From Pseudomonas marginalis (lineage in GTDB: Bacteria; Pseudomonadota; Gammaproteobacteria; Pseudomonadales; Pseudomonadaceae): a stretch of DNA of 64,000 nt. The translations under genes and the position numbers were made by a program. The notes below the pieces were generated by a model. It worked only from the letters and a program-made list of their open reading frames with translations. It ran no database searches and was not told the origin of the DNA. The DNA lies in NCBI RefSeq assembly GCF_024169655.1, contig NZ_JALJWV010000001.1, positions 5,810,001 to 5,874,000 of the forward strand, in the 5' to 3' direction. Shown here piece after piece: positions 8,813 to 17,907 of the stretch. Within the stretch, counting starts at the first letter, position 1. Each line of letters opens with the position of its first letter.

Positions 8813-8902
8813 TGTGGGAGGGGGCTTGCCCCCGATGGCGGTGGTTCAGCCAGCTTATTTGCCAACTGACACACCGCCATCGGGGGCAAGCCCCCTCCCA
8901 CA
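8813..8902. repeat. REP palindrome pair (inverted arms)
   Basis: Two inverted 30-bp arms, starting TGTGGGAGGGGGCTTGCCCC at 8813 and ending with its complement at 8902, are separated by about 30 bp. Each arm can itself form a hairpin (GGGGGCTTGCCCCC). This is the common GGGGGCAAGCCCCC REP family of fluorescent pseudomonads. It lies between the convergent lysR and trhA genes, where it may also limit read-through. Confidence 0.93.
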
Positions 8903-8924
8903 TTTTTTTAGACCGCGTCGTGCG

Positions 8925-9542
8925 TTAGAGCACGTAGTGCATGATCGCCACGAAATGCAGCAAACTGCCGCCGATCACAAACAAATGCCAGATCCCATGG
9001 GAATGCCGCAAACGATCCTCCAAGGCAAAAAAGATGATGCCAACGGTGTACAACACGCCGCCCGCCGCCAGCCAGATAAACCCCGCAGTGCCCAGCGCGG
9101 CAATCAGCGGCTTGACCGCCACCAGCACGATCCAACCCATCACCGCGTAGATCACGATCGACAGAATCCGCGCCTCGGAACGCGGCTTGATCTCCTGCAG
9201 AATGCCGATCACCGCCAGCCCCCACACGATCCCGAACAGCGTCCAGCCCCACGGTCCTCTTAAACTGACCAGGCAAAACGGCGTGTAACTGCCGGCGATC
9301 AACAGGTAGATCGAAAAGTGATCGACCTTCTGCATAATCGCTTTTCGCCGCCCCTGCACGCTGTGATACACCGTCGACGCGCTGTACAGCACCATCAGCG
9401 TAAAGCCATAAATCGCCACGCTGACGATCTTCCAGGGGCTGCCATCCAGGCTCGCCACCACCAACATCCACACGGCGCCCACACACGCCGCGACTGCGCC
9501 GAGCAAATGGCTCCAGGCGTTGAATCGTTCCCCGTGGTACAT
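8925..9542 (-). CDS. trhA: Hemolysin III / TrhA family membrane protein
   Basis: Seven-helix inner-membrane protein of 205 aa in the PAQR/hemolysin III family. Family residues are visible: a Ser with a following His in SASTVYHS near residue 53, DHFSIYLLIAGSYTPF near 73, and a terminal HSHGIWHLFVIGGSLLHF near 180; these Ser, Asp and His residues form the metal site of PAQR proteins. Bacterial TrhA members have been tied to membrane-fluidity homeostasis, while the hemolysin name is historical. It stands alone, with its 3' end against a REP pair and its start divergent from mdcR. Confidence 0.93.
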   Translation of the reverse strand: MYHGERFNAWSHLLGAVAACVGAVWMLVVASLDGSPWKIVSVAIYGFTLMVLYSASTVYHSVQGRRKAIMQKVDHFSIYLLIAGSYTPFCLVSLRGPWGWTLFGIVWGLAVIGILQEIKPRSEARILSIVIYAVMGWIVLVAVKPLIAALGTAGFIWLAAGGVLYTVGIIFFALEDRLRHSHGIWHLFVIGGSLLHFVAIMHYVL

Positions 9543-9686
9543 CTGTCACTGACCCCCTGTAACCGTTAACCGCTGCCTGACAAGCGTCCCGCCTTGCGCA
9601 TAAGAGTGCAAGGGCCTTATGACGTTCCGGCGACGCCGCGCGGTTTTGCGGGCACAATCGGCCGTATTCGAACAAGAGCCACGGCC

Positions 9687-10607
9687 ATGCTGATCGACGA
9701 AGAGTTCACCCTCAAAAAGCTGGAAATCTTCCTGGCGTTCATGCGCACCGGCAACCTGGCCCGCGCCGCCGCCGAGCTGCAAACCAGCAACGTCAGCGTA
9801 CACCGCGCCATCCATTCCCTGGAAAACGCCCTGCGCTGCCCGCTGTTCAAGCATGAAGGCCGCAACCTCACCCCGCTGGAAAGCGCCTACGTGCTCGAAG
9901 AACGCGCGCAAAAGCTGATAGCCGACGTGATCGACAGCGTGCGTCTGACCCGCGAAGCCGCCGGCTTCTCCGCCGAACGCTTCAAGCTCGGCTCGCTGTA
10001 TTCGCTGACGGTGAAAACCGTGCCGCAACTGATCATGGGCCTGAAAATCCGCCGCAGCGAACTCAACATCGACCTGATCCTCGGCTCCAACTTCGACCTG
10101 CTGTACAAGCTCAAAAACATGGAAGTCGACGCGATCCTCATCTCCCTCGACGAACAGGCCAACGATCCCGACTGTGCGCAGATTGCGCTGTTCTCCGACG
10201 ACATCTTCCTCGCCACGCCTGCCGATTCGCCCTTCGACCGCGAGCAGCAAATCGACCTGGCCGACGTGCGCGACGCCACGTTCATCACCCTCACCCAGGG
10301 CTTCGCCACTCATCAGGACGGCAACCGCGTGTTCAAGCAAGCGGGGTTCGAGCCGAAGGTGGCGATGCAGGTCAATGACATCTTCACGCTGCTGAGCATG
10401 GTCAGTTCGGGGGTGGGTTATGCGCTGCTGCCGGGAAGGATTGCGGCGGTGTATGAGAACCGCGTGAAGCTGATACCGCTGCAACCCAGGTATCGGTTGC
10501 AGCAGCATATCGGGGTGGTGTTCTTGAAGGCCAAGGAGCGCGACCCGAATTTGCTGGCGTTGTTGGCGGAGTGTCGGATGTATGCCAATCGGCAGGTGAC
10601 AGTCTGA
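9687..10607 (+). CDS. mdcR: LysR-type regulator of malonate decarboxylase
   Basis: LysR family regulator, 306 aa from MLIDEEFTLKKLEIF; a TTG-initiated extension to 9594 has no family support. The HTH lies near residues 18-38 (LARAAAELQTSNVSVHRAIH), with the unusual SNVSVHRAIHSLE in place of the common QPAVSRQI, which is typical of MdcR. The effector-binding domain follows. It lies at the distal end of the mdc operon, transcribed toward it, with a REP pair in between. MdcR activates mdc transcription in response to malonate in other proteobacteria. Name confidence rests on both sequence pattern and context. Confidence 0.9.
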   Translation: MLIDEEFTLKKLEIFLAFMRTGNLARAAAELQTSNVSVHRAIHSLENALRCPLFKHEGRNLTPLESAYVLEERAQKLIADVIDSVRLTREAAGFSAERFKLGSLYSLTVKTVPQLIMGLKIRRSELNIDLILGSNFDLLYKLKNMEVDAILISLDEQANDPDCAQIALFSDDIFLATPADSPFDREQQIDLADVRDATFITLTQGFATHQDGNRVFKQAGFEPKVAMQVNDIFTLLSMVSSGVGYALLPGRIAAVYENRVKLIPLQPRYRLQQHIGVVFLKAKERDPNLLALLAECRMYANRQVTV

Positions 10608-10611
10608 CAGA

Positions 10612-10684
10612 CCGCTATCGGGGGCAAGCCCCCTCCCACATTGAAATGCATTCCAAATGTGGGAGGGGGCTTGCCCCCGATAGC
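10612..10684. repeat. REP pair in tail-to-tail orientation
   Basis: Arms GCTATCGGGGGCAAGCCCCC (from 10614) and its complement (ending 10684) flank a short spacer near 10645-10655. The order of half-sites is reversed relative to the pair at 8813, so the TCCCACA ends face inward. It separates the convergent mdcR and madM genes and can fold as one long hairpin. Confidence 0.92.
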
Positions 10685-10712
10685 GCCAGACCAATCACCG
10701 CAAATCCCAAAG

Positions 10713-11477
10713 TCAGCCGACCAACCCACGCACAATAAAGTACAGCAACGAAGGCCCGAGCAAACACCCAAGCCCGGTGTGGAACGTCGCGGTCAGCGCG
10801 CCATACGGCACCAGGCGCCGATCCGTCGCCGCCAGCCCTGCCGTCACGCCACTCACCGTACCGGCCAGTCCACCAAACACCATCGCCGAACGCGGGTTAT
10901 CCAACCCCATCCAACGCGCCGCGACCGGTGTGCCGACCATCACCAGAATCGCCTTGATCAGGCCGGTGGCGATCGACAGCGCCATCACATCCGAGGTCGC
11001 GCCAATCGCCGCGCCGGTCACCGGGCCGACGATGTAGGTCACGGCGCCAGCGCCAATGGTGGTCATGCTGATTGCATCGCGATAACCAAACACCCAGGCC
11101 AGGCTCGCACCGACGATAAACGGCAGGATCGTGCCCAGCAGCAGCGCAATCACACCGATCATCCCGGCCTTGCGCGCTTCGGTGGCTTGCACTTCAAACG
11201 CGGTGGCGACGATGGCGAAGTCGCGCAGCATCGCGCCGCCCATCAGGCCGATGCCGGAGAACAGCGATAGATCCGCCAGGCCTTTTTGCCCGCCGGTCAT
11301 GGTGCCGCCAACCCAGGCCAGCACCAGGCCGATCACGATGGCAATCGCCGAGCCGTGAACGCGCCCGAACGTCAGACGCTTGGACAGCACCACGGAAATC
11401 CACATCACCACGCCCACAAACGCAAAGGCAGTGACCAGGCCGTTATGTTCCAAGCCTTTTTCGATGAGATCCCACAT
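10713..11477 (-). CDS. madM: Malonate transporter subunit MadM
   Basis: Polytopic inner-membrane protein of 254 aa with about eight hydrophobic segments. Together with MadL it forms the sodium-dependent malonate importer known from Malonomonas and pseudomonads. Recognisable segments include GSAIAIVIGLVLAWVGGTMTGGQKG near residue 42 and the glycine-rich GMIGVIALLLGTILPFIVGASL near 107. It is the last gene of the minus-strand mdc operon, starting 1 bp after the madL stop, so the two are translationally coupled. Substrate assignment comes mainly from operon context. Confidence 0.93.
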   Translation of the reverse strand: MWDLIEKGLEHNGLVTAFAFVGVVMWISVVLSKRLTFGRVHGSAIAIVIGLVLAWVGGTMTGGQKGLADLSLFSGIGLMGGAMLRDFAIVATAFEVQATEARKAGMIGVIALLLGTILPFIVGASLAWVFGYRDAISMTTIGAGAVTYIVGPVTGAAIGATSDVMALSIATGLIKAILVMVGTPVAARWMGLDNPRSAMVFGGLAGTVSGVTAGLAATDRRLVPYGALTATFHTGLGCLLGPSLLYFIVRGLVG

Positions 11478-11478
11478 A

Positions 11479-11892
11479 TCAGCGGCCTCCCACGACAGGT
11501 GTCGGCGTGATCAGCGGCTCTTCATCGGGCAACGGTTCGCCCTTGTGCGTGCGGCTGATCAACGCGATGGTGCATCCACACACCACCACCGAACCGATGG
11601 CCGCGAGCACCGCGACCGGGCCGCCGTGCAGGGCGGTGACCACGTTTTGTTGCGCGGCCATCGCCACTACCACAGGGATGTACATGGCGCCCCAGAAGCC
11701 GACGCCCATTTCGCAGTCCTTGGTCATACCGCCGCGTTTTTGCATCCACAGCCGCGCGCAGATCAGCAGGATCATCGCGATACCCACCCCGCCCACGTTG
11801 GATTTAACGCCGAGCAATACGCCAAGCATGTCACCCATGATCACGCCCGCGAGCGTGCAGATCGCCAGCAATGCCACACCGTAAATAATCAT
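11479..11892 (-). CDS. madL: Malonate transporter subunit MadL
   Basis: Small inner-membrane protein of 137 aa with four hydrophobic segments. The ATG at 11892 (MIIYGVALL) is preceded by GAGGACAAC, a good ribosome-binding site; a TTG 15 bp upstream is less likely. Partner of MadM in malonate uptake. The C-terminal stretch after about residue 115 (SRTHKGEPLPDEEPL) is hydrophilic and probably cytoplasmic. A 66-bp gap separates it from mdcH upstream, the largest gap in the operon. Confidence 0.92.
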   Translation of the reverse strand: MIIYGVALLAICTLAGVIMGDMLGVLLGVKSNVGGVGIAMILLICARLWMQKRGGMTKDCEMGVGFWGAMYIPVVVAMAAQQNVVTALHGGPVAVLAAIGSVVVCGCTIALISRTHKGEPLPDEEPLITPTPVVGGR

Positions 11893-11958
11893 TATTGTTG
11901 TCCTCAAAGTGCTCGATCGAATTTTTGTTGTTGTGCTTCGAAAGCCTTGGGTAGTGCT

Positions 11959-12858
11959 TTATCGGTGGCGGCGGTCCTCCTCTTCCAGCAGGGCCTGCAA
12001 GGTGTCCAGGCGCGCACCTTCGCAGGCGATCACCGTGCCTTGTTCGAACACGCGGCGTGACAGGCCGGTGAGTACGGCGCCGGGGGGCAGTTCGATTTGC
12101 AGGCGCACGCCGCGCTCATAGGCGCTTTGCACGGTGCCACGCCAGTCGACGACGCGGCACATGTTGAAGGCCAGGTCGTCGCGCAACTGCGCAGGGTCGC
12201 GGATCGGCCGCGCCCGTGTGCTGCTCAGGTAGGTGATGCGCGGTGCCTTGAGCGTGACGAACGCCTCAGCCAGCGTCTGGGCCGGCCGCTGCAGCAGCGC
12301 GCAATGGGACGGCACGCTGACGGCCAGACGCTTGGCGATGCCGTTGCCTTTGACGCGCTGGGCGACGCGCTGCATCGCTTCATCGCTGCCGGCGATCACC
12401 GTCTGGTTATCGGCGTTGATATTGGCCAGATACACCGGGGTTTCGGGGCGATGGATTTCGGCCAGCAGGGTTTCGACAGTGGATAAGTCCGGGCCGATCA
12501 AAGCGGTCATGCCGTAGCCCTGTGGATAAGCCTGCTGCATCAGTTCGCCACGCAGGCTGACCAGTCTGACCGCGTCGGCAAAGTCCAGGGCTCCGGCAAT
12601 GACCGCCGCCGGGTAAGCGCCGATGGACAAGCCCGCCACATAGTCCGGCGTGCGCTCCAGCAGGCGCGCATGGGCCACGCCCGCGATCAACAGACACAAC
12701 TGCACGGCGCGGGTACTGGCCAAGGCCCGCGCCGAATCGAGTTGGCGAACGTCTTCACCCAAGGCCGCGCTGGCTTCGTCCAGCACCGGCGCGGGCACAT
12801 GCTCAAGCATGCCGGGGCGTTGCGCGCCCTGCCCCGGAAACACCAGCAGGCTGCTCAT
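11959..12858 (-). CDS. mdcH: Malonate decarboxylase epsilon subunit (malonyl-CoA:ACP transacylase)
   Basis: FabD-like transacylase of 299 aa that loads malonyl groups onto the MdcC carrier protein to prime the decarboxylase. Seen: GQGAQ near residue 10, the nucleophile elbow GLSIGAYPAAV near 85 (Ser in GxSxG) and SVPSHCALL near 190 carrying the catalytic His. The chosen ATG at 12858 overlaps the mdcG stop by 4 bp (ATGA). The extension to 12873 is rejected for lack of homology. Confidence 0.93.
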   Translation of the reverse strand: MSSLLVFPGQGAQRPGMLEHVPAPVLDEASAALGEDVRQLDSARALASTRAVQLCLLIAGVAHARLLERTPDYVAGLSIGAYPAAVIAGALDFADAVRLVSLRGELMQQAYPQGYGMTALIGPDLSTVETLLAEIHRPETPVYLANINADNQTVIAGSDEAMQRVAQRVKGNGIAKRLAVSVPSHCALLQRPAQTLAEAFVTLKAPRITYLSSTRARPIRDPAQLRDDLAFNMCRVVDWRGTVQSAYERGVRLQIELPPGAVLTGLSRRVFEQGTVIACEGARLDTLQALLEEEDRRHR

Positions 12859-13451
12859 ATCAGCGCCTGCCAAGGATCAATCACCAGATGCGCACCGCTG
12901 GCGGCTTTGAGCAGCACGCGGCGTGATGAGCCCGCCCATTCGCGCAAGGCGACGGCGCCAAACGGGGTTTGCAGTTGCAGGTCCACAACGCAGGCTGCCG
13001 TGTCCAAGATCGCCAGCAAGTCCCCGGCGTCGCGTCGTTCAAGCGGCTCTGGGGTACGCAGGATCAAATCCAGATCGCTGCTGTCATGCAGCGCTTCAAT
13101 GCCCGTGGCCAATTCAAAACCCGCACTGCCGCTGACGCCCCAGTCCTTCTGCGCCAGCACTGGCCGCAGTTGAGCGAGGGCGCGCAATGCCGGTAAATCG
13201 CGTGGCGAGATCACCTCGCGCAACGCTTCCGGCATCACCCGCCGTTGCACCAGCGCCAGCGGCATTTCGGCGGCGAAACGCTGCTCGCGCAAGCGCCCAC
13301 GCACGCCGACCGCCACATGACCCGGTTGCGCAATGGCGCGGCGAACCACCACCGGCTGCCCGGCACCGAGCGCCGCCAGCACCCAGGCCGGCGCATCGGC
13401 AGGGGCATGCGCCGGGGTCATGCCCCAGAGCAAGTCGTGAGCGTTCACCAT
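12855..13451 (-). CDS. mdcG: Phosphoribosyl-dephospho-CoA transferase
   Basis: Nucleotidyltransferase of 198 aa (CitX/MdcG type) that attaches the 2'-(5''-triphosphoribosyl)-3'-dephospho-CoA prosthetic group to a serine of MdcC, releasing pyrophosphate. The metal-binding Asp pair is visible in SSDLDLIL near residue 125. It overlaps the end of mdcE by 7 bp and the start of mdcH by 4 bp, consistent with one polycistronic message. It is strictly needed to mature the decarboxylase. Confidence 0.92.
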   Translation of the reverse strand: MVNAHDLLWGMTPAHAPADAPAWVLAALGAGQPVVVRRAIAQPGHVAVGVRGRLREQRFAAEMPLALVQRRVMPEALREVISPRDLPALRALAQLRPVLAQKDWGVSGSAGFELATGIEALHDSSDLDLILRTPEPLERRDAGDLLAILDTAACVVDLQLQTPFGAVALREWAGSSRRVLLKAASGAHLVIDPWQALI

Positions 13452-14215
13452 TGCGCCCGCAGCAGTTGGCGGACATGGCTGGAGGCAGCACGATTGGTGG
13501 CGCCGAGGCGACCGCTCAAATCACGGCCATCGACATCCTTGATCGCATTGACCAGGCAATCGCTGACCCGCGCCACATCGTCCTTCGTCGGCTGTTCAAT
13601 CTGGCTGACCGACAGGGTCTCCCAGAGCAAACCGAGGCTGGCATAACTGTCGATGTCATAGGCCATCGGCGGCACGCTGGCGGCCAGGGCTTCGAGCTCT
13701 TCGACGCTGCGCAGGGTCACCCGCGCCGCCGAGGCCTTGCCCATGGCGTGCACCATCACGCCGGGGTCGCGCAGGGCGATCAAGCGATTGGCCTGGTAAC
13801 CGTGGGCGAGGAACGCACCGGACATGGCCTTGCCCACCAACAACCCGATCACCGGGTGCCCGGCCAGACGCGCACGGGCGTAGCTGTCGACGGCAGCCGC
13901 CAGGGCTTGATGGATGCCGAGGGCTTCTTCGCGACGGCCGTAGGCTTGGCTCGGCACATCGACGATGGCGATCAGTGGGCGTTTGTCGCCCGTCGCGATG
14001 GCTTCATCCACGGCTTTGGCCAAGCCCCAGCCTTCGAGCAGGCCGACTTCGCCGTTGCGTGCGCGGGGGAAGCGGTTTTGCACGTCGGGGACCACGGCGA
14101 TAAAGCGCACCTGGTGTTCACCCAATACGCCATCGGCGACTTTCAGCGAGTTCGGCAACCCGTCCACAGGTTGGGCGCCGGCACTCAATGCGTTGAACCA
14201 CTGCAAACCTCTCAT
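13445..14215 (-). CDS. mdcE: Malonate decarboxylase gamma subunit
   Basis: Carboxyltransferase-like subunit of 256 aa that, with MdcD, decarboxylates malonyl-S-ACP to acetyl-S-ACP and CO2. It belongs to the crotonase-type fold of acetyl-CoA carboxylase carboxyltransferases; AIVDVPSQAYGRREE near residue 85 and LLVGKAMSGAFLAHG near 123 match the family core. It overlaps mdcD by 4 bp upstream. Family length is normal. Confidence 0.94.
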   Translation of the reverse strand: MRGLQWFNALSAGAQPVDGLPNSLKVADGVLGEHQVRFIAVVPDVQNRFPRARNGEVGLLEGWGLAKAVDEAIATGDKRPLIAIVDVPSQAYGRREEALGIHQALAAAVDSYARARLAGHPVIGLLVGKAMSGAFLAHGYQANRLIALRDPGVMVHAMGKASAARVTLRSVEELEALAASVPPMAYDIDSYASLGLLWETLSVSQIEQPTKDDVARVSDCLVNAIKDVDGRDLSGRLGATNRAASSHVRQLLRAQW

Positions 14216-15054
14216 GAGCGTTCTCCCTGATACAGATCGCGAACCGTCGCCGGGTCGATTTGCGGTTCGGCGTCCAGTTCAGCCAGGCGCGCCAGGTAGA
14301 AGTCGGCGCGGCGGCTGCGTTGTTGGGCGGGCAAGCCGAGCTGCAACAACGCGCTGACAGTCTGCTGAATCTGCTCGACATCGTCTGCCACGTAACGGTC
14401 GGCCAAGCCGCTGTTGAAGCGTTGCTCGCCGCCGGTCAGGCTCCAGATAAAGGGCCGGTCGCGGGAATCGTATTCGTCCAGGCCGGCTTCCTGCTCGATC
14501 ACCTGCGGACCGTTCAGGCCCAGGCGCGCTTCGCGGGTCACCAGCAGATAGCTGCACAGCCCGGCGGCGATGGACATGCCGCCAAAGCAACCGACGCTGC
14601 CCGCCACCACGCCGATCACCGGCTGATACTGGCGCAGATCGACAATCGCGGCGTGGATATCAGCAATCGCCGCCAGGCCCAGGTTGGCTTCCTGCAGGCG
14701 CACGCCGCCGGTTTCCAGCAGCAGCACGGCGCAGGTCGGGATGCCGTTGCGGTTGTCTTCGGCCGCCAGCTCAAGGGCGCCGGCGATTTTTGCGCCGCCG
14801 ACTTCACCGAGACTGCCGCCCTGGAAGTTGCCTTCGATCGCGGCGATCACCACCGGCTTGCCGGCGATGCGGCCTTTGCCGATCACCACGCCGTCATCGG
14901 CCTGGGGCACCACGCCCTGAAGGTCGAGCCAGGGCGACATGACTCGCTGAAACGGGTCGATCAGTTCACGGTAAGAGCCCGCATCCAACAAGGCCTTGGC
15001 CCGCTGCCGTGCGCCCAGTTCGACGAAGCTGTGTTTGCTGAGCAAGTCAGTCAT
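14212..15054 (-). CDS. mdcD: Malonate decarboxylase beta subunit
   Basis: Biotin-independent malonate decarboxylase carboxyltransferase subunit, 280 aa. The start MTDLLSKHSFVEL at 15054 overlaps mdcC by 8 bp; an open frame runs upstream to 15201 but is shadow sequence inside mdcC. Core motifs: GVVIGKGRIAGKPVVIAAIEG near residue 55 and VLLLETGGVRLQEAN near 100, with GSVGCFGGMSIAAG near 140 forming an oxyanion-hole region. It pairs with MdcE. Confidence 0.94.
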   Translation of the reverse strand: MTDLLSKHSFVELGARQRAKALLDAGSYRELIDPFQRVMSPWLDLQGVVPQADDGVVIGKGRIAGKPVVIAAIEGNFQGGSLGEVGGAKIAGALELAAEDNRNGIPTCAVLLLETGGVRLQEANLGLAAIADIHAAIVDLRQYQPVIGVVAGSVGCFGGMSIAAGLCSYLLVTREARLGLNGPQVIEQEAGLDEYDSRDRPFIWSLTGGEQRFNSGLADRYVADDVEQIQQTVSALLQLGLPAQQRSRRADFYLARLAELDAEPQIDPATVRDLYQGERS

Positions 15055-15346
15055 GGCCGATCTCCTCGAAGCCCTGCTCCAGGCGCAGACGCACCACGCC
15101 GGGGGTGGCGCCGAAGTCGTGGATATCAATGTGCAAGGCTGGCGGCGTCTGCTCCAGAAAGATCCGCTCGAACAGGTGCTGCCAGCGTTGTTCGGCGCCA
15201 TTCACCGAGGTCTGCACCTGAATGGTCAGGATGCCGGGCGTGCCCGGCTCCAGCAGCACTTCGAGGTCGCCCGAACCGACACACCCCACCAGCGCGCGAC
15301 CTTTGGGCGGCTGCCCGGCGGGGAATTCAAAGGATAAAGTTTCCAT
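15047..15346 (-). CDS. mdcC: Malonate decarboxylase acyl carrier protein (delta subunit)
   Basis: Carrier protein of 99 aa. The prosthetic-group serine is S25 in GCVGSGDLEVL, matching the modified Ser25 known for Klebsiella MdcC. Translation starts at ATG 15346, sharing its A with the mdcB stop (TGATG); a TTG one codon upstream is an alternative. It carries acetyl/malonyl between MdcA, MdcH and MdcD-MdcE. It differs from fatty-acid ACP in fold and cofactor. Confidence 0.94.
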   Translation of the reverse strand: METLSFEFPAGQPPKGRALVGCVGSGDLEVLLEPGTPGILTIQVQTSVNGAEQRWQHLFERIFLEQTPPALHIDIHDFGATPGVVRLRLEQGFEEIGHD

Positions 15347-16194
15347 CAAAACGCTCCGTCGAGGCGGTCGATAAACAGGCAGGCGGCCAACAGGTCGGCG
15401 GCGCCACCGGGGGAGGCATTCAGGGCCAATAGCTGTTGATCGAGTTCGTGCAGGTGGCGGCGCCCCGCAAGGGTGGCGCTGCCGCCGGCGTCGAGCACCG
15501 CTTGCGCGCCGTGTTGCATGGCGTGCAGGCCCGCAGTGCCGGCGCGGTAGAGCACGCAGGTGTCGGCCAGGTCGGTCATGATCGCGAGCAAGGCATCCAG
15601 GCGTGCGTTCTGCTCACCGGCCTGTTGCTGGCGGCTTTTGTGCAGTTGCGGCAGGCCGCGTAGCAGCACCGAAGGGAAACCCAGTTGGGCTTCTTCACGC
15701 GCACCGCGTGCGCCGTAACGCTGCGCCACCTGCGCGCCGTGGCTCATGGGTTGCGGGGCATAGCGATCGTTGAGCAGGGCCAGTTTTGCCGCGTTTAAGG
15801 TCACGGCATTCGGGCTGCAGGATTGCGGCTCCAGTGCCGCTGCGGCGGTGAGTAAGCCGAGGGCCCAGATCGCACCGCGATGGGTGTTCACACCGTGGGT
15901 GGTGACAAGCATCGCCTGCTCACCGTCGCGACCGATGCGGCCGAGGGCTTCGCGCAGGGGCAAGCCGACTTCGCCGATGTCGAGGGCGGCTTCGGCCATT
16001 GTCTTGAACATCGGCCACAAGGACAGCGCCGAGGCGTGCATCAGGCCCAGGTGCAAGTCGCGGTGGGCGCCGTTGCCACGGCGGTCCACCAGGGCCGGCT
16101 TGGGCGACAGGTCGGCTTCGTCGATCAGCGCGTCGACGGCCAGGTCCGCCAGGCGTTCGGCGAGGCTGAGTGGGTGCAGTTTGAGGGCGCGCAT
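15346..16194 (-). CDS. mdcB: Triphosphoribosyl-dephospho-CoA synthase
   Basis: CitG-family enzyme of 282 aa that joins ATP and dephospho-CoA to make the prosthetic-group precursor used by MdcG. The family helix blocks are seen: ALVDRRGNGAHRDLHLGLMHAS near residue 34, TTHGVNTHRGAIWALGLL near 99 and DTCVLYRAGTAGLHAMQHGA near 210. It begins directly after the mdcA stop, without spacing, so coupling is tight. Confidence 0.94.
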   Translation of the reverse strand: MRALKLHPLSLAERLADLAVDALIDEADLSPKPALVDRRGNGAHRDLHLGLMHASALSLWPMFKTMAEAALDIGEVGLPLREALGRIGRDGEQAMLVTTHGVNTHRGAIWALGLLTAAAALEPQSCSPNAVTLNAAKLALLNDRYAPQPMSHGAQVAQRYGARGAREEAQLGFPSVLLRGLPQLHKSRQQQAGEQNARLDALLAIMTDLADTCVLYRAGTAGLHAMQHGAQAVLDAGGSATLAGRRHLHELDQQLLALNASPGGAADLLAACLFIDRLDGAF

Positions 16195-17865
16195 TTACCA
16201 GCTCCTGAACTTGGCGGGCGGGTTGTACAAACCACCGGACCACTCCACCAGATCGGCCACGCTCTTGGCGGCCAACAACTCGCGGGTGGCGTCGGTGCGG
16301 CGGATGCCGAGGTCTTCGGGCAAGGCAATCAGGCCTTCACGGCGCATGCGTGCGGTGTCCTTGGGGTTATGGCGCAGGCCGATGGCGGTCACCCCGGCGA
16401 CGGCGGCGATCATCGCCTGGCGCTCTTCCAGGGAACGCGCTTTGTACAGGTAGGCGATGCCTTCTTCGGTGAGCAAGTGGGTGACGTCGTCGCCGTAGAT
16501 CATGATCGGCGCCAGGGGCATGCCGCTTTTGCGCGCCACCTCCACCGCGTCGAGGGTGTTGACGAAGGTCGGTTTGCCGCCCTCCTGGAACGTCTCGACC
16601 ATTTGCACCACGAGCTTTTTGCCGCGCTCCAAGAGTGCTTCGGGGGCGTCCTCGTGACGCATATCGAGCCAAGCCGGGGTGCCATGGCGGCGACCGCGCG
16701 GGTCGTGGCCCATGTTCGGCGCGCCGCCAAACCCGGCGAGGCGGCCACGGGTGACCGTGGAGGAATGCCCGTCGCCGTCCACTTGCAGGGTGGCGCCGAT
16801 AAACAGGTCCACCGCGTATTGGCCGGCGAGTTGGCAGAACATCCGGTTGGAGCGCATGGAACCGTCGCGGCCGGTGAAGAACACATCCGGGCGGGCGGCG
16901 ATGTAATTCTCCATGCCCAGCTCGGTGCCGAAACAATGCACGCTTTGCACCCAACCGCTTTCGATGGCGGGAATCAGCGTGGGGTGCGGGTTGAGGGTCC
17001 AGTTGCGGCAGATCTTGCCCTTCAGGCCCAGGGATTCGCCGTAGGTGGGCAGGATCAATTCGATGGCGGCAGTGTTGAAACCGATGCCGTGGTTGAGCGA
17101 CTGCACGTTGTGTTTTTCGTAGATGCCACGGATCGCCATCATCGCCATCAGCACATGCACCGGCTTGATGTGGCGCGGGTCGCGGGTGAACAGCGGTTCG
17201 ATGTAGAACGGCTTGTCGGCCACCACCACAAAATCCACCCAACTGGCCGGGATGTCGACGCGGGGCAAGTCAGTGACGTCGTCCACCAACTGATTGACCT
17301 GCACGATGACAATGCCGTCGCTGAACGCGGCAGGCTCGATCAACGCCGGGGTGTCTTCGGTACTGGCGCCGGTGTAGATATTACCGGCGCGGTCGGCCAT
17401 GAACCCGGCGGAGAGCACGACGTTCGGGATCAGGTCCACCACCAGCCGGGCATAGAGTTCGATGTAGGTGTGGATCGCGCCGATTTCCAGCAGGCCGTCT
17501 TCCAGCAACTGGCTGATGCGCAGGGATTGGGTGCCGGCGAAGGAGAAGTCGAGCTTGCGTGCGATGCCCTTCTCAAACAGATCCAGGTGCTCGGACCGGC
17601 CGACACTGGGCATGATCATGTGCAAATCGTGGAGCTTGGCCGGGTCGGTCTTGGCCAGGGAGCGCGAGAGGAAATCCGCCTGCTTCTGGTTATTGCCTTC
17701 CAGCACCACGCGGTCGCCGGGGAGGATCAGGGCTTCGAGGGCCTCGACGATTTTGTCGCTGGGCAGCACGGCCCCATCCGCATACTGCTTGACCAGCCCG
17801 AGCCGCCGCTGCTTTTCATCGCGCCGCCGCGTCCAGCGCGAGTCGGGGGTAATTATTGTTGTCAT
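16195..17865 (-). CDS. mdcA: Malonate decarboxylase alpha subunit
   Basis: Acetyl-S-ACP:malonate ACP transferase, 556 aa, which swaps acetyl for malonyl on MdcC to start each turnover. It is a CoA-transferase-like protein; PGDRVVLEGNNQKQADFLSR near residue 48 and SLNHGIGFNTAAIELILPTYG near 255 match MdcA. First gene of the operon mdcA-B-C-D-E-G-H-madL-madM. The likely promoter lies in the 164-bp gap upstream, where a LysR-like inverted repeat is present. Confidence 0.95.
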   Translation of the reverse strand: MTTIITPDSRWTRRRDEKQRRLGLVKQYADGAVLPSDKIVEALEALILPGDRVVLEGNNQKQADFLSRSLAKTDPAKLHDLHMIMPSVGRSEHLDLFEKGIARKLDFSFAGTQSLRISQLLEDGLLEIGAIHTYIELYARLVVDLIPNVVLSAGFMADRAGNIYTGASTEDTPALIEPAAFSDGIVIVQVNQLVDDVTDLPRVDIPASWVDFVVVADKPFYIEPLFTRDPRHIKPVHVLMAMMAIRGIYEKHNVQSLNHGIGFNTAAIELILPTYGESLGLKGKICRNWTLNPHPTLIPAIESGWVQSVHCFGTELGMENYIAARPDVFFTGRDGSMRSNRMFCQLAGQYAVDLFIGATLQVDGDGHSSTVTRGRLAGFGGAPNMGHDPRGRRHGTPAWLDMRHEDAPEALLERGKKLVVQMVETFQEGGKPTFVNTLDAVEVARKSGMPLAPIMIYGDDVTHLLTEEGIAYLYKARSLEERQAMIAAVAGVTAIGLRHNPKDTARMRREGLIALPEDLGIRRTDATRELLAAKSVADLVEWSGGLYNPPAKFRSW

Positions 17866-17907
17866 GGTCGCTCCACGGGTTTGCTGTCGTGGGCTGTACC
17901 TTAGGAG

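Noticed and set aside
8813..8902. REP copies as a possible CRISPR array
   Set aside because: The copies are inverted pairs scattered through the window, not direct repeats with regular spacers, and no cas genes are present.
10413..10613. Plain terminator read of the REP arms after mdcR
   Set aside because: The hairpins lack a T tract, so they are recorded as REP sequences; a termination role is possible but not shown.
15880..17904. 674-codon plus-strand frame opposite mdcA and mdcB
   Set aside because: Antisense shadow of two certain genes of the mdc operon; rich in His, Gln, Gly and Val with no domain.
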